From positions 1 through 24,779 of the forward strand of contig JAJOKY010000023.1 of the NCBI GenBank assembly GCA_021129615.1: a stretch of DNA of 24,779 bases, read 5' to 3'. Each line of letters opens with the position of its first letter. The first letter of the stretch is position 1. The position numbers and the translations under genes are program-made. Below, in pieces: positions 15,704 to 21,177 of this stretch. The notes below the pieces were generated by a model. The model did not search any database, was not told the DNA's origin, and worked only from the letters and a program-made list of their open reading frames with translations. This DNA is from Minisyncoccota bacterium (lineage in GTDB: Bacteria > Patescibacteriota > Minisyncoccia > Minisyncoccales > CSSED10-335).

Positions 15704-15711
15704 AAAGGTCG
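15704..15711 (+). promoter_or_regulatory. AAAGGTCG leader motif
   Basis: Exact copy 35 bases before ATG 15747, six bases after hairpin H1. Confidence 0.55.
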
Positions 15712-15746
15712 GGCTTCTTAATAAAAATTAAATAATAAACAATAAA

Positions 15747-16022
15747 ATGAAAAAAGGAATAATTAAAATAATCAAGCTTGGTTATTATCACCCCTCAAAT
15801 GCTAACTGGAATTACGGCATTCATTTAATAATTGATAAGACAGGAGCGAGGGCTTACAAGGAAACATTCGGAGGAGACAGCAGAATGATTGAAAAACTAA
15901 AAGGAAAAGGTATTGAGGTTGAAAGAATAACTGGAAATATCCCCTATGCTTGCTATAAGTGGCAGGATGTAAAAGATTTGCTTGATATTGAAAAATACGA
16001 AGGCAAAAATTGGGTTAGATAG
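15747..16022 (+). CDS. hypothetical protein (91 aa)
   Basis: MKKGIIKIIKLGYYHPSNAN ... KWQDVKDLLDIEKYEGKNWVR, a mixed alpha/beta protein without a motif I recognise. It is the second gene of the early operon, flanked by hairpins H1 and H2, and H2 overlaps its stop codon. The start follows the AAAGGTCG leader. Probably an early host-interaction gene, but nothing in the sequence shows the function. Confidence 0.65.
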   Translation: MKKGIIKIIKLGYYHPSNANWNYGIHLIIDKTGARAYKETFGGDSRMIEKLKGKGIEVERITGNIPYACYKWQDVKDLLDIEKYEGKNWVR

Positions 16023-16069
16023 CTTTTGACATAGTCCCTGAAACATCGGGGATTATGACGAGAAGCTAT
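16019..16069 (+). ncRNA. intergenic hairpin H2 (UUGA/AYGAG family)
   Basis: Outer stem ATAGCTT/AAGCTAT (16019-16025/16063-16069); UUGA (16026-16029) opposite ACGAG (16058-16062); inner 9-bp stem CATAGTCCC with GGGATTATG (one G-U); loop TGAAACATCG. Compared with H1 the outer closing pair changes C-G to T-A and the inner stem differs at several positions with pairing kept. It overlaps the upstream stop. Confidence 0.8.
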
Positions 16070-16074
16070 AAAAT

Positions 16075-16082
16075 AAAGGTCG
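16075..16082 (+). promoter_or_regulatory. AAAGGTCG leader motif
   Basis: Exact copy 38 bases before ATG 16121, five bases after hairpin H2. Confidence 0.55.
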
Positions 16083-16120
16083 GGGTTTCTCAATAAATAA
16101 TTAAAAGATAATAAAAAACT

Positions 16121-16696
16121 ATGAGCTATGAAATTGTTAAAGCTGTTAAAATAGAAAATGACAGAGTGATGATAAAGGGAGCGAGTAACAATGTATATCC
16201 TAAAAATTACGAATATTGGGAGTGTCATCCGCTAACAAAAACATTGCGAGAAAAAGGAAAAGAGCAAGCTGAAATTGATATTTTAAAAGCGTATGAAGAG
16301 GGCAATTTTCAAGCAGGGACAGAAAATAAATATACCAGAGCATTAAAGATTCTACGATATTTGTCAGAATATGAAAGGTTTGATTGGAGGAATAAATACA
16401 AAGGAGATGAAGACAATGACAAGATAATAGAGCAAAGGCGGGAAAGCAAGGAATTTGATGAGTTGTTGCTGAAGGTATTGAATACAAAACTACCAAAGCA
16501 AAAATTTGTCATCACAAAGAAAGTAGGAAATGATGAAGAAAAACAAGTTATCTATATGAAATATAGGAAAAATGCTGGTTATTGTAAATGGTATACTGAT
16601 ATAAAAAAGGCAAAAAAGTTTGATTTTTTAGAGGAAGCAGAGAGCATAAAAAAATACTTTACGAATAGCGAAAACTGGGAAATTATTAGAGTATAG
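16121..16696 (+). CDS. hypothetical protein (191 aa)
   Basis: Third gene of the early operon. The N-terminal 45 residues, with KAVKIENDRVMIKGASNNVY and YEYWECHP, look like a small beta-rich module; the middle is helical and charged (residues 50-120); the end is rich in Lys and aromatic residues (KYRKNAGYCKWYTDIKKAKK). I do not recognise the family. It is flanked by hairpins H2 and H3; its stop codon lies inside the H3 outer stem. Confidence 0.65.
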   Translation: MSYEIVKAVKIENDRVMIKGASNNVYPKNYEYWECHPLTKTLREKGKEQAEIDILKAYEEGNFQAGTENKYTRALKILRYLSEYERFDWRNKYKGDEDNDKIIEQRRESKEFDELLLKVLNTKLPKQKFVITKKVGNDEEKQVIYMKYRKNAGYCKWYTDIKKAKKFDFLEEAESIKKYFTNSENWEIIRV

Positions 16697-16758
16697 CTTT
16701 TGATGCTATGCTTTAATAGCCGCAAGAGCACTATTAGAGCATAGCAATGAGAAGCTAT
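16693..16758 (+). ncRNA. intergenic hairpin H3 (UUGA/AYGAG family)
   Basis: Outer stem ATAGCTT/AAGCTAT (16693-16699/16752-16758); UUGA (16700-16703) opposite AUGAG (16747-16751); inner stem of 16 pairs including one wobble (16704-16719 with 16731-16746); loop CCGCAAGAGCA. The inner stem shares no sequence with H1 or H2, yet the outer stem and internal loop are the same. Confidence 0.8.
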
Positions 16759-16787
16759 TATGGCAAGTGGTAGGTTCTTTAAAAATT

Positions 16788-17324
16788 ATGAAGAAAAATT
16801 ATTTTTTAGAGTTTAAATTTTCTAATCGTGGTTATAAAGGTTATGCTGGTTTATATTGTCGCTTATATGTTGACGGAGAATTGGCAGGTTCAGCGGGTGG
16901 TGGTGGTTATGATATGAAAGGGGTTTGCTTGGGTCAATGGATTGAAAAAGAGTTTAAAGAACAGATAAAAATGTTAGCGAATAAAGAATTAGAAGAAGCA
17001 TTGAAAGCACCAAAAAATGAAAGATATTATAACAGCGATGGTGGCGGGATTTATGGGCTGATAATTGGAAAAGGTAAAGATGAAGGAGCAGAAGGAATTA
17101 GCATTTCTTGTGATGGTGCCACTGGAATTAGTCAGATGTTTAAGATATTGGAAGCAATAGGTTTTGAGAGCAGGCAAAATCGTAAAGGCAATAATTGGCT
17201 TAATAGTTATCAGATATTCAAGCCATTTTATAAGCATTTTGAAGAGGAGTTAAAAGAATTGACAGAACATAAAGACGCCACGATTAGAAGACACGCAGAG
17301 GGCTTGCGTAAAGCCCTACAATAA
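16788..17324 (+). CDS. conserved-looking phage/plasmid protein, unknown (178 aa)
   Basis: Last gene of the early operon. I use ATG 16788 rather than the in-frame GTG 16767, since the AT-rich ...AAAAATT-ATG context matches other starts here and TAGGTTC lies 17 bases upstream. Residues 25-60 carry a Gly-rich GSAGGGGYDMKGVCLGQW, and residues about 105-135 a GISISCDGATGISQMFKILEA segment; this pairing of 'G-G-G-Y-D-x-x-G' with 'D-G-A-x-G-x-x' recalls a small uncharacterised family in phages and plasmids. The C-terminus is helical. A strong terminator follows, closing the operon. Confidence 0.7.
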   Translation: MKKNYFLEFKFSNRGYKGYAGLYCRLYVDGELAGSAGGGGYDMKGVCLGQWIEKEFKEQIKMLANKELEEALKAPKNERYYNSDGGGIYGLIIGKGKDEGAEGISISCDGATGISQMFKILEAIGFESRQNRKGNNWLNSYQIFKPFYKHFEEELKELTEHKDATIRRHAEGLRKALQ

Positions 17325-17361
17325 ACTGCTTTTATTTTCTCAGCATTTAGCTGACACAATA

Positions 17362-17425
17362 AAACCCGTTTTTATTAAATAACATCTTAATTAGCTTGCT
17401 GGTGTTATGTAAAAATGGGTTTTTT
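17362..17425 (+). terminator. strong bipartite intrinsic terminator of the early operon
   Basis: Three stacked stems: AAACCC/GGGTTT (17362-17367/17417-17422), TTTTTA/TAAAAA (17369-17374/17410-17415) and ATAACA/TGTTAT (17379-17384/17403-17408), ending in a six-base T-tract. A smaller hairpin (CAGC/GCTG inside TTTTATT/AATAAAA) precedes it. Confidence 0.85.
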
Positions 17426-17481
17426 GTTTAGAATAAATTAAACAAATAAAAACCAAAAAATAAGTGGCTTAAATTTAAAAT

Positions 17482-17823
17482 ATGCCTTATTGGTTTGAAA
17501 CAAAAAAATTAAGAGTAGGAAAAGATAAAGATAGAAGAAGAAAATTATTTGATGAAGATAAACAAAACATTAAAGAATTGTATAAAAATGGTTTTGCTAT
17601 TAGAGAAATTGCGAGGATTTTTGAAAATAAATGTTGTCGTAGGAGTATTCAATTTGTTCTTTTTCCAGAAAGATTGCCAACAAAAGAATATAGAAAAGAA
17701 AACAATTATTTTTATAATAGAAAAAAACATAATAAATATATGAAAAAACACCGAAGACATCTTAAAGAAATTTATGGTCTTAAAAAAAATAGGTGTAAAA
17801 GTTATCCACAGCTTGGGTATTGA
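17482..17823 (+). CDS. helix-turn-helix DNA-binding protein
   Basis: A 113-aa, very basic protein. Residues 24-57 (FDEDKQNIKELYKNGFAIRE then IARIFENKCCRRSIQFVLFP) form a typical resolvase/recombinase-like helix-turn-helix: helix, turn at GF, then a recognition helix. Residues 70-95 (NYFYNRKKHNKYMKKHRRHL) are a Tyr/His/Lys/Arg-rich tail that I have seen with this motif in small phage proteins. A regulator or DNA-binding accessory is likely; the target is unknown. It has no promoter or Shine-Dalgarno that I can see and follows a strong terminator by about 55 bases. Its last codons contain a DnaA box and its stop overlaps the next -35 box. Confidence 0.7.
   Translation: MPYWFETKKLRVGKDKDRRRKLFDEDKQNIKELYKNGFAIREIARIFENKCCRRSIQFVLFPERLPTKEYRKENNYFYNRKKHNKYMKKHRRHLKEIYGLKKNRCKSYPQLGY
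17802..17810 (+). promoter_or_regulatory. perfect DnaA box TTATCCACA
   Basis: The canonical 9-mer, inside the last codons of the upstream gene and 9 bases before the -35 box at 17820. Confidence 0.65.
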
Positions 17824-17848
17824 CAAGCATTTTAATTAGGAGTATAAT
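17820..17848 (+). promoter_or_regulatory. consensus sigma-70 promoter of the clamp region
   Basis: TTGACA (17820-17825), 17 bases, TATAAT (17843-17848); both boxes perfect. The -35 box overlaps the stop codon of the upstream gene. The expected start near 17855 gives a leader of about 350 nt. Confidence 0.88.
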
Positions 17849-17867
17849 TAAAGTAGAGAACATTGAA

Positions 17868-18051
17868 AATTAAAAATCCTTTGCCTTATTGTTGCTGAAC
17901 TTTGAGACAAAACAGCAATAACAACCCCTAAAAAAGGATATTAGATATAGGAAAATGCCTGCGGGTAATTACTATACAAAAACCCTTTTTTAGCATTGCT
18001 TTTTTACTCCCGAAGTTAAAACAAAGTAATAACAAGAAAGGATTTTTAATT
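17868..18051 (+). ncRNA. structured leader RNA A (184 nt)
   Basis: Closed by a perfect 15-bp stem: AATTAAAAATCCTTT (17868-17882) with AAAGGATTTTTAATT (18037-18051). Inside, TTGCTG pairs with CAGCAA (near 17892-17897 and 17912-17917), and CGGG/CCCG plus AATGC/GCATT pairings are available near 17955-18012. ATCCTTT (17876-17882) can instead pair with AAAGGAT (17933-17939), so two states are possible. The length resembles 6S RNA, but I see no basis to call it that. It begins about 13 nt after the predicted start. Confidence 0.6.
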
Positions 18052-18061
18052 AAGTAAAGAG

Positions 18062-18197
18062 AAAAGATAACTGGTGGCACAAAAAGAGGAAGTGTCTTAA
18101 AGTTCTCCTGCTTGGCTACCTGTTAAGCGTTAATGCCGTATATTCGGACTGAAACACAGGTGCTAAATGCCATATAAAACACGCCAGTTATTCTTTT
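18062..18197 (+). ncRNA. structured leader RNA B (CTGGTG...CGCCAG domain)
   Basis: Closing stem of 13 bp with one bulge: AAAAGA-TAACTGG (18062-18074) with CCAGTTA-t-TCTTTT (18184-18197). Next come hairpin GGCAC/GTGTC (18076-18080/18092-18096, 11-nt loop), the tract CTTAAAGT (18096-18103), and a stem ACCTGT/ACAGGT (near 18118 and 18161) enclosing CCG/CGG. RNA region C carries the same CTGGTG, hairpin, CTTAAAGT, CGCCAG order. It ends seven bases before ATG 18205, so it could control that gene or be cut from the mRNA. Confidence 0.6.
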
Positions 18198-18204
18198 AGG
18201 GCTT

Positions 18205-18393
18205 ATGACTTATTTTGAATTATCAAAACAATTTAAAAAAGAAGTAGTAGAGAAAACAAAAAGTTTGCCTATTCAAGTTTTAGATACGAGCCAAAACTTT
18301 GGTTTATGGCTTGATAAAAGGTCGGAAGTAAAAATAAAAATTATCAATAAAATAGATATTGATAATAAACTTAAACAAAAAGTTCAAAACTAA
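18205..18393 (+). CDS. small protein upstream of the clamp (62 aa)
   Basis: MTYFELSKQFKKEVVEKTKS ... KIKIINKIDIDNKLKQKVQN, a Lys/Ile-rich protein with no recognised motif. It follows RNA B by seven bases, so its start is close to or sequestered by that structure. Its stop lies one base before the ATG of the clamp-like gene, suggesting coupled translation. An AAAGGTCG (18317-18324) lies within it. Confidence 0.6.
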   Translation: MTYFELSKQFKKEVVEKTKSLPIQVLDTSQNFGLWLDKRSEVKIKIINKIDIDNKLKQKVQN

Positions 18394-18394
18394 T

Positions 18395-19009
18395 ATGTTA
18401 TACAATACCCATAATTTCAAAATTAAGAGCTTTGCTGGACAGGATACGGCAAGACCAGAGCTAAATAGTGTCTTTATTACGGCTAATGAGACAATAGCAA
18501 CCGATGGCTTTATTCTTATCAAGGTTGATAGCGTAAAAGAATTTGATATTAAAGATTATCCCTTAATTCCAGATAAGCCGAAAGCCCTTGCTAATTTTCA
18601 GCCGTTTATGTTTTCAAAAGAGAAAATAGAGCAGGTATTAAAGATTTTTCCTCCTAAAGTTTCCTTGCCGATTTTAGAAAATGTAGCTATTTTCAAGCGG
18701 ACTAAAAATATAGCAGAAATTGGCTCTACTGATTTAGGGGGCTATCAAGGCGTTATGAACCGAATTGTAGGAGGTAGGTTTCCAGATTATAAACAGGTTA
18801 TCAATGGTATTAAAAACGAGAGATGTATTGATGTAGAGATGAACCCTCAATTTCTTAAAAAAATAGCTGATTTTTTTTGCGGGTTTAGTGATAAAAAGTC
18901 AATTAAACTCTCAGTTCCAGTAAAGCCCAATAAACCTTTAATGTTTTCTGGTGAAAGGAATAAACAACGGGCTGAAGCGTATTTAATGCCAATTAAAACT
19001 ACTGAATAA
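18395..19009 (+). CDS. sliding-clamp-like protein (DnaN fold, short)
   Basis: A 204-aa protein with hallmarks of the bacterial beta clamp, which tethers DNA polymerase to DNA. Seen: RPELNSVFITANETIATDGF (about residues 19-39), matching the clamp 'R-P-x-L-x-x-V ... A-T-D-G-h' strand pair; a second LPILENVAIFKRTKNIAEIG-STDL (about 88-111); VGGRFPDYKQVI (about 121-132), the clamp 'G-x-F-P-D-Y-x-x-V-I'; and near the C-terminus EAYLMPIK, like the clamp 'M-P-x-R/K' end. Host clamps have three domains and about 370 aa; this has room for about two, so it may trimerise like T4 gp45 or PCNA. I choose ATG 18395, one base after the upstream stop, over an in-frame TTG at 18359. Confidence 0.75.
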   Translation: MLYNTHNFKIKSFAGQDTARPELNSVFITANETIATDGFILIKVDSVKEFDIKDYPLIPDKPKALANFQPFMFSKEKIEQVLKIFPPKVSLPILENVAIFKRTKNIAEIGSTDLGGYQGVMNRIVGGRFPDYKQVINGIKNERCIDVEMNPQFLKKIADFFCGFSDKKSIKLSVPVKPNKPLMFSGERNKQRAEAYLMPIKTTE

Positions 19010-19444
19010 TAATCAGTGGTTGAAGTTAGTTCTTTTAGAGAATTAACTCCAGCTATCTGATTTAGGAACTCCTATTAACCAATGAAATGCTGACGGCTTA
19101 ATTCTGAAAGCAATTTCCCTCCGCTTTGCGATTAGGGATAAGTGTAGAGTTGGCGAGGTCAATTAAAACTGCCTATCAAAAACTCTTTCCTGTTTAACTT
19201 TAAAGCTATCTGATTTTTCAAAGGTTTTTAGTCCAGTTGCCTTAATTAGGTGTCGGTGGCGTTAGGAAAAGACTAACTTCCTTCTGGAAAAGAAGTAAAA
19301 GACCAGAGTTTGACAATTCAATTAGTTCCGACAAATCACTGGTGGAGCATAGATGACACTCCTTAAAGTCAAGTCAGTAAACGCCAGCAAACCTTAAGCA
19401 AGAAGCAATGGTTGGCAGTTTTCCAGCTTTTGCTTATTAAAATT
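19010..19444 (+). ncRNA. structured RNA region C between clamp and ATPase genes
   Basis: 435 bases with no gene but many pairings. A 5' hairpin (GTTAGTTCT 19025-19033 with AGAATTAAC 19039-19047) extends to about 14 pairs with GTTG/CAGC. AGAGTT/AACTCT (19146-19151/19181-19186) encloses GGC/GCC. TTAGTC (19228-19233) pairs with GACTAA (19271-19276), crossing TGTCGG (19251-19256) with CCGACA (19328-19333), a possible pseudoknot. The 3' part repeats the RNA B domain: CTGGTG (19339-19344), hairpin GGAG/CTCC with an 11-nt loop, TTAAAGT, CGCCAG (19382-19387). AGCTATCTGATTT occurs at 19051 and 19204. No promoter is evident, so it is probably transcribed from 17820. Boundaries are approximate. Confidence 0.55.
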
Positions 19445-20122
19445 ATGAATCAGCATATTATTCTTAAAAAATATATTACAGGACTTGTTAAAGGGCTTTC
19501 AGATAATTTGCTTGTAGTAGGACGAGCTGGAACGGGTAAAACTGAACTTATGCTAAGAACCTTGAAAGAAATGAACCTAAATGAAAAAGAACATTATCTT
19601 TATATTCCTAATTATATCACTCCCAGAGCTTTGGTAGATAAATTGGAAGAAGTTAATAAACTAAAAAGTCCCAGAGTATTTGTGATAGATGATGGTGAAG
19701 ATACTCTAAGGAACATTCAGAGCGTAGGGGTGTTAAAAGGGGCAATGTGGAGGGCTGGAGGACGAAAACGAGTAAGCTGGCTTACATCAAGAGGCAAGAA
19801 AGAATTTGATTTTATGGGCAAGATTATCTTTTTATTAAATAAATTTGATAAAAAGAATGCTTTATTGAATTCTTTGAAAGATAGGTCACTTTACTTTGAG
19901 ATAAGTTTATCCCCACAAGATATAAAAACCTTAATTGTAGAAAGAGCAAAAGAGCCGTATCACACCACTTCTTATGAGCAGAGAATAAAGGTTGCTAATT
20001 TTTTAGTTCAACAGAGTAATCCTAATATATCTTTAAGGGCTTTCCCTCACGCTTTAAATTTGATGCTTCTTAGTCCCCATCACTGGAAAGTTTTAACACA
20101 AGAAATAATAAAAAATAAATAA
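19445..20122 (+). CDS. AAA+ family ATPase (replication accessory)
   Basis: A 225-aa P-loop ATPase. Walker A is GRAGTGKT (residues 26-33), Walker B VFVIDDGED (78-86), a sensor-1-like IIFLLNKF (127-134, Asn132) and a LKDRS segment (144-148) in the arginine-finger region. Length and motif order fit a single AAA+ module, as in helicase loaders or clamp-loader subunits. It lies next to the clamp-like gene, separated only by RNA region C, so loading a clamp or helicase is a reasonable guess; there is no small-subunit partner in view. I use ATG 19445 over an upstream in-frame ATG 19412, since the ...AAAATT-ATG context matches other starts. Confidence 0.75.
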   Translation: MNQHIILKKYITGLVKGLSDNLLVVGRAGTGKTELMLRTLKEMNLNEKEHYLYIPNYITPRALVDKLEEVNKLKSPRVFVIDDGEDTLRNIQSVGVLKGAMWRAGGRKRVSWLTSRGKKEFDFMGKIIFLLNKFDKKNALLNSLKDRSLYFEISLSPQDIKTLIVERAKEPYHTTSYEQRIKVANFLVQQSNPNISLRAFPHALNLMLLSPHHWKVLTQEIIKNK

Positions 20123-20129
20123 AAGGTCG
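20122..20129 (+). promoter_or_regulatory. AAAGGTCG leader motif
   Basis: Exact copy, overlapping the last base of the ATPase stop codon, 36 bases before ATG 20166. The whole leader is nearly repeated at 20457. Confidence 0.55.
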
Positions 20130-20165
20130 GCACAATAATAATAAACCAATTAAAACAAAAACATT

Positions 20166-20417
20166 ATGACAAAAGAAATTAAAATAACTAAAGAAAAAAT
20201 TTTAGAGCTTGTCCCTAAACATTTTGAGGAAGTTCTAAAAAGTGATTACTCTAATCCTATTAAAAATGCTGTTGAGGAAGCAATAAAAGAAAAAGAGGGA
20301 GTTATTAAAAAATTGGTAAATGAGGTGATTAGTGAGGTTTTAACTACAAAAGAATTCAAAGCAGAGATTACAAAAGAAGTTATTGCGAATGTTTTACGAA
20401 AAGGATTAGGGCAATAG
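20166..20417 (+). CDS. small helical phage protein (83 aa)
   Basis: MTKEIKITKEKILELVPKHF ... KEGVIKKLVNEVISEVLTTK, all helical, with regularly spaced hydrophobic residues and many Lys/Glu. It resembles small phage proteins that carry an 'N-P-x-K-x-A-V-E-x-A-I' helix followed by 'I-x-K-x-V'; none has a known function to me. It has the AAAGGTCG leader and lies downstream of the ATPase in the same transcript. Confidence 0.65.
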   Translation: MTKEIKITKEKILELVPKHFEEVLKSDYSNPIKNAVEEAIKEKEGVIKKLVNEVISEVLTTKEFKAEITKEVIANVLRKGLGQ

Positions 20418-20456
20418 TTTGGGATAATAGTAAGGGTCTCTAAAAAACAATTAAAT

Positions 20457-20464
20457 AAAGGTCG
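20457..20464 (+). promoter_or_regulatory. AAAGGTCG leader motif
   Basis: Exact copy 30 bases before ATG 20495. The leader then reads ATAAACCAATTAAA, A-rich, ACATTATG, almost the same as the leader at 20122-20168. Confidence 0.55.
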
Positions 20465-20494
20465 ACATTATAAACCAATTAAACAAAAAACATT

Positions 20495-20698
20495 ATGAAC
20501 AAATTACAAATTCTTTCAAATCAAATTCAAGATGATGTTAAAAATGGAGAAGCAACAGAAAGGATAAAAGAAAAGATTAGAAAATGGGGAGTAGAAGCAT
20601 CAAAAATGATGGATGAAATTGAAAAAAGAGAAAGAAAGGAATATGCAAAAGACGAACATATAAGAGCTGAGATACTTAATAATCAAAAAGAAGAATAA
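20495..20698 (+). CDS. small charged helical protein (67 aa)
   Basis: MNKLQILSNQIQDDVKNGEA ... RAEILNNQKEE; helical, Lys/Glu-rich, no recognised motif. It carries a leader nearly identical to the preceding gene, and its stop lies four bases before the next ATG. Confidence 0.6.
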   Translation: MNKLQILSNQIQDDVKNGEATERIKEKIRKWGVEASKMMDEIEKRERKEYAKDEHIRAEILNNQKEE

Positions 20699-20702
20699 AC
20701 TT

Positions 20703-20903
20703 ATGAAAGAGACAATACAACCACTTAAAACTTGGTGCTTGTATCTTAAAAGCCATTGTGAAGCCCCTGATTTTGAAGTAGAGGTGCAAGCAACAGATAA
20801 ACAAGATGCTTTTAGGCAAATTACTGAAAAATGGTATCAGCAATTAGGAGATATTGACATTTCTATTATTTGGGAAAATCTTGGTTGCCTTGGGTGTGAA
20901 TAA
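20703..20903 (+). CDS. small Cys-containing protein (66 aa)
   Basis: MKETIQPLKTWCLYLKSHCE ... IIWENLGCLGCE. The middle (FEVEVQATDKQDAFRQITEK) has the pattern of a compact beta-alpha fold; a C-terminal CLGC pair and upstream Cys12 and Cys19 could bind metal. I do not recognise it. Its stop codon lies within a reverse-oriented DnaA box, and the next promoter starts eight bases later. Confidence 0.6.
   Translation: MKETIQPLKTWCLYLKSHCEAPDFEVEVQATDKQDAFRQITEKWYQQLGDIDISIIWENLGCLGCE
20895..20903 (-). promoter_or_regulatory. DnaA box, reverse orientation
   Basis: TGTGAATAA, the complement of TTATTCACA, seven bases before the -35 box at 20911 and overlapping the upstream stop codon. It is the fourth consensus box paired with a strong promoter. 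Confidence 0.6.
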
Positions 20904-20910
20904 CTTGCTA

Positions 20911-20938
20911 TTGACAGGTGTTTTAATAAGAGTATAAT
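20911..20938 (+). promoter_or_regulatory. consensus sigma-70 promoter, leaderless gene
   Basis: TTGACA (20911-20916), 16 bases, TATAAT (20933-20938); both boxes perfect. ATG 20947 follows after eight bases, so the mRNA should start at or a few bases before the codon. Confidence 0.85.
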
Positions 20939-20946
20939 GAAGGTGT

Positions 20947-21168
20947 ATGGAAGATAGAATTATTAAAAAAAGACGCCCTGGTGCTGGAAGAAAACCAAAG
21001 GTTTATAAAAATATGGCTATTGTGGCTTTAAGAAGTATTTGTAAGTGGTCTTATTATGCTATTGGTAAAGCTTTTGAAGACGATGATACCAATGTTATGA
21101 GGGTATTTAAACGGGATAAAGATAAATATAATAAAAAGGTCGTAAAAAATAATAAATTAAATAAATAA
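20947..21168 (+). CDS. small DNA-binding protein with AT-hook-like start
   Basis: A 73-aa basic protein. KKRRPGAGRKPK (residues 7-18) is the 'R-P-G-A-G-R-K-P' motif common at the start of phage DNA-binding proteins and resembles an AT-hook. Residues 24-55 (AIVALRSICKWSYYAIGKAF then EDDDTNVMRVFKRD) look like a helix-turn-helix of the 'W-S-y-x-x-I-G-k' type. It probably regulates transcription or binds phage DNA. It is the first gene after a strong promoter and should be made from a leaderless mRNA. The leader motif of the next gene lies inside its 3' end. Confidence 0.65.
   Translation: MEDRIIKKRRPGAGRKPKVYKNMAIVALRSICKWSYYAIGKAFEDDDTNVMRVFKRDKDKYNKKVVKNNKLNK
21135..21142 (+). promoter_or_regulatory. 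AAAGGTCG leader motif
   Basis: Exact copy within the last codons of the upstream gene, 35 bases before ATG 21178. Confidence 0.5.
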
Positions 21169-21177
21169 TGTAAAATT

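Noticed and set aside
16767..16787. GTG 16767 as the start of the last gene of the early operon
   Set aside because: ATG 16788 has the A/T-rich context shared by other starts; GTG would leave almost no leader after hairpin H3.
17868..18051. 6S RNA
   Set aside because: The length and long closing stem are similar, but the interior pairing is branched rather than one long hairpin with a central bubble, and phages do not usually carry 6S RNA.
18359..18394. TTG 18359 as the start of the clamp-like gene
   Set aside because: It would overlap the upstream gene by 35 bases; ATG 18395 lies one base after the upstream stop. The AAAGGTCG copy 34 bases before 18359 leaves some doubt.
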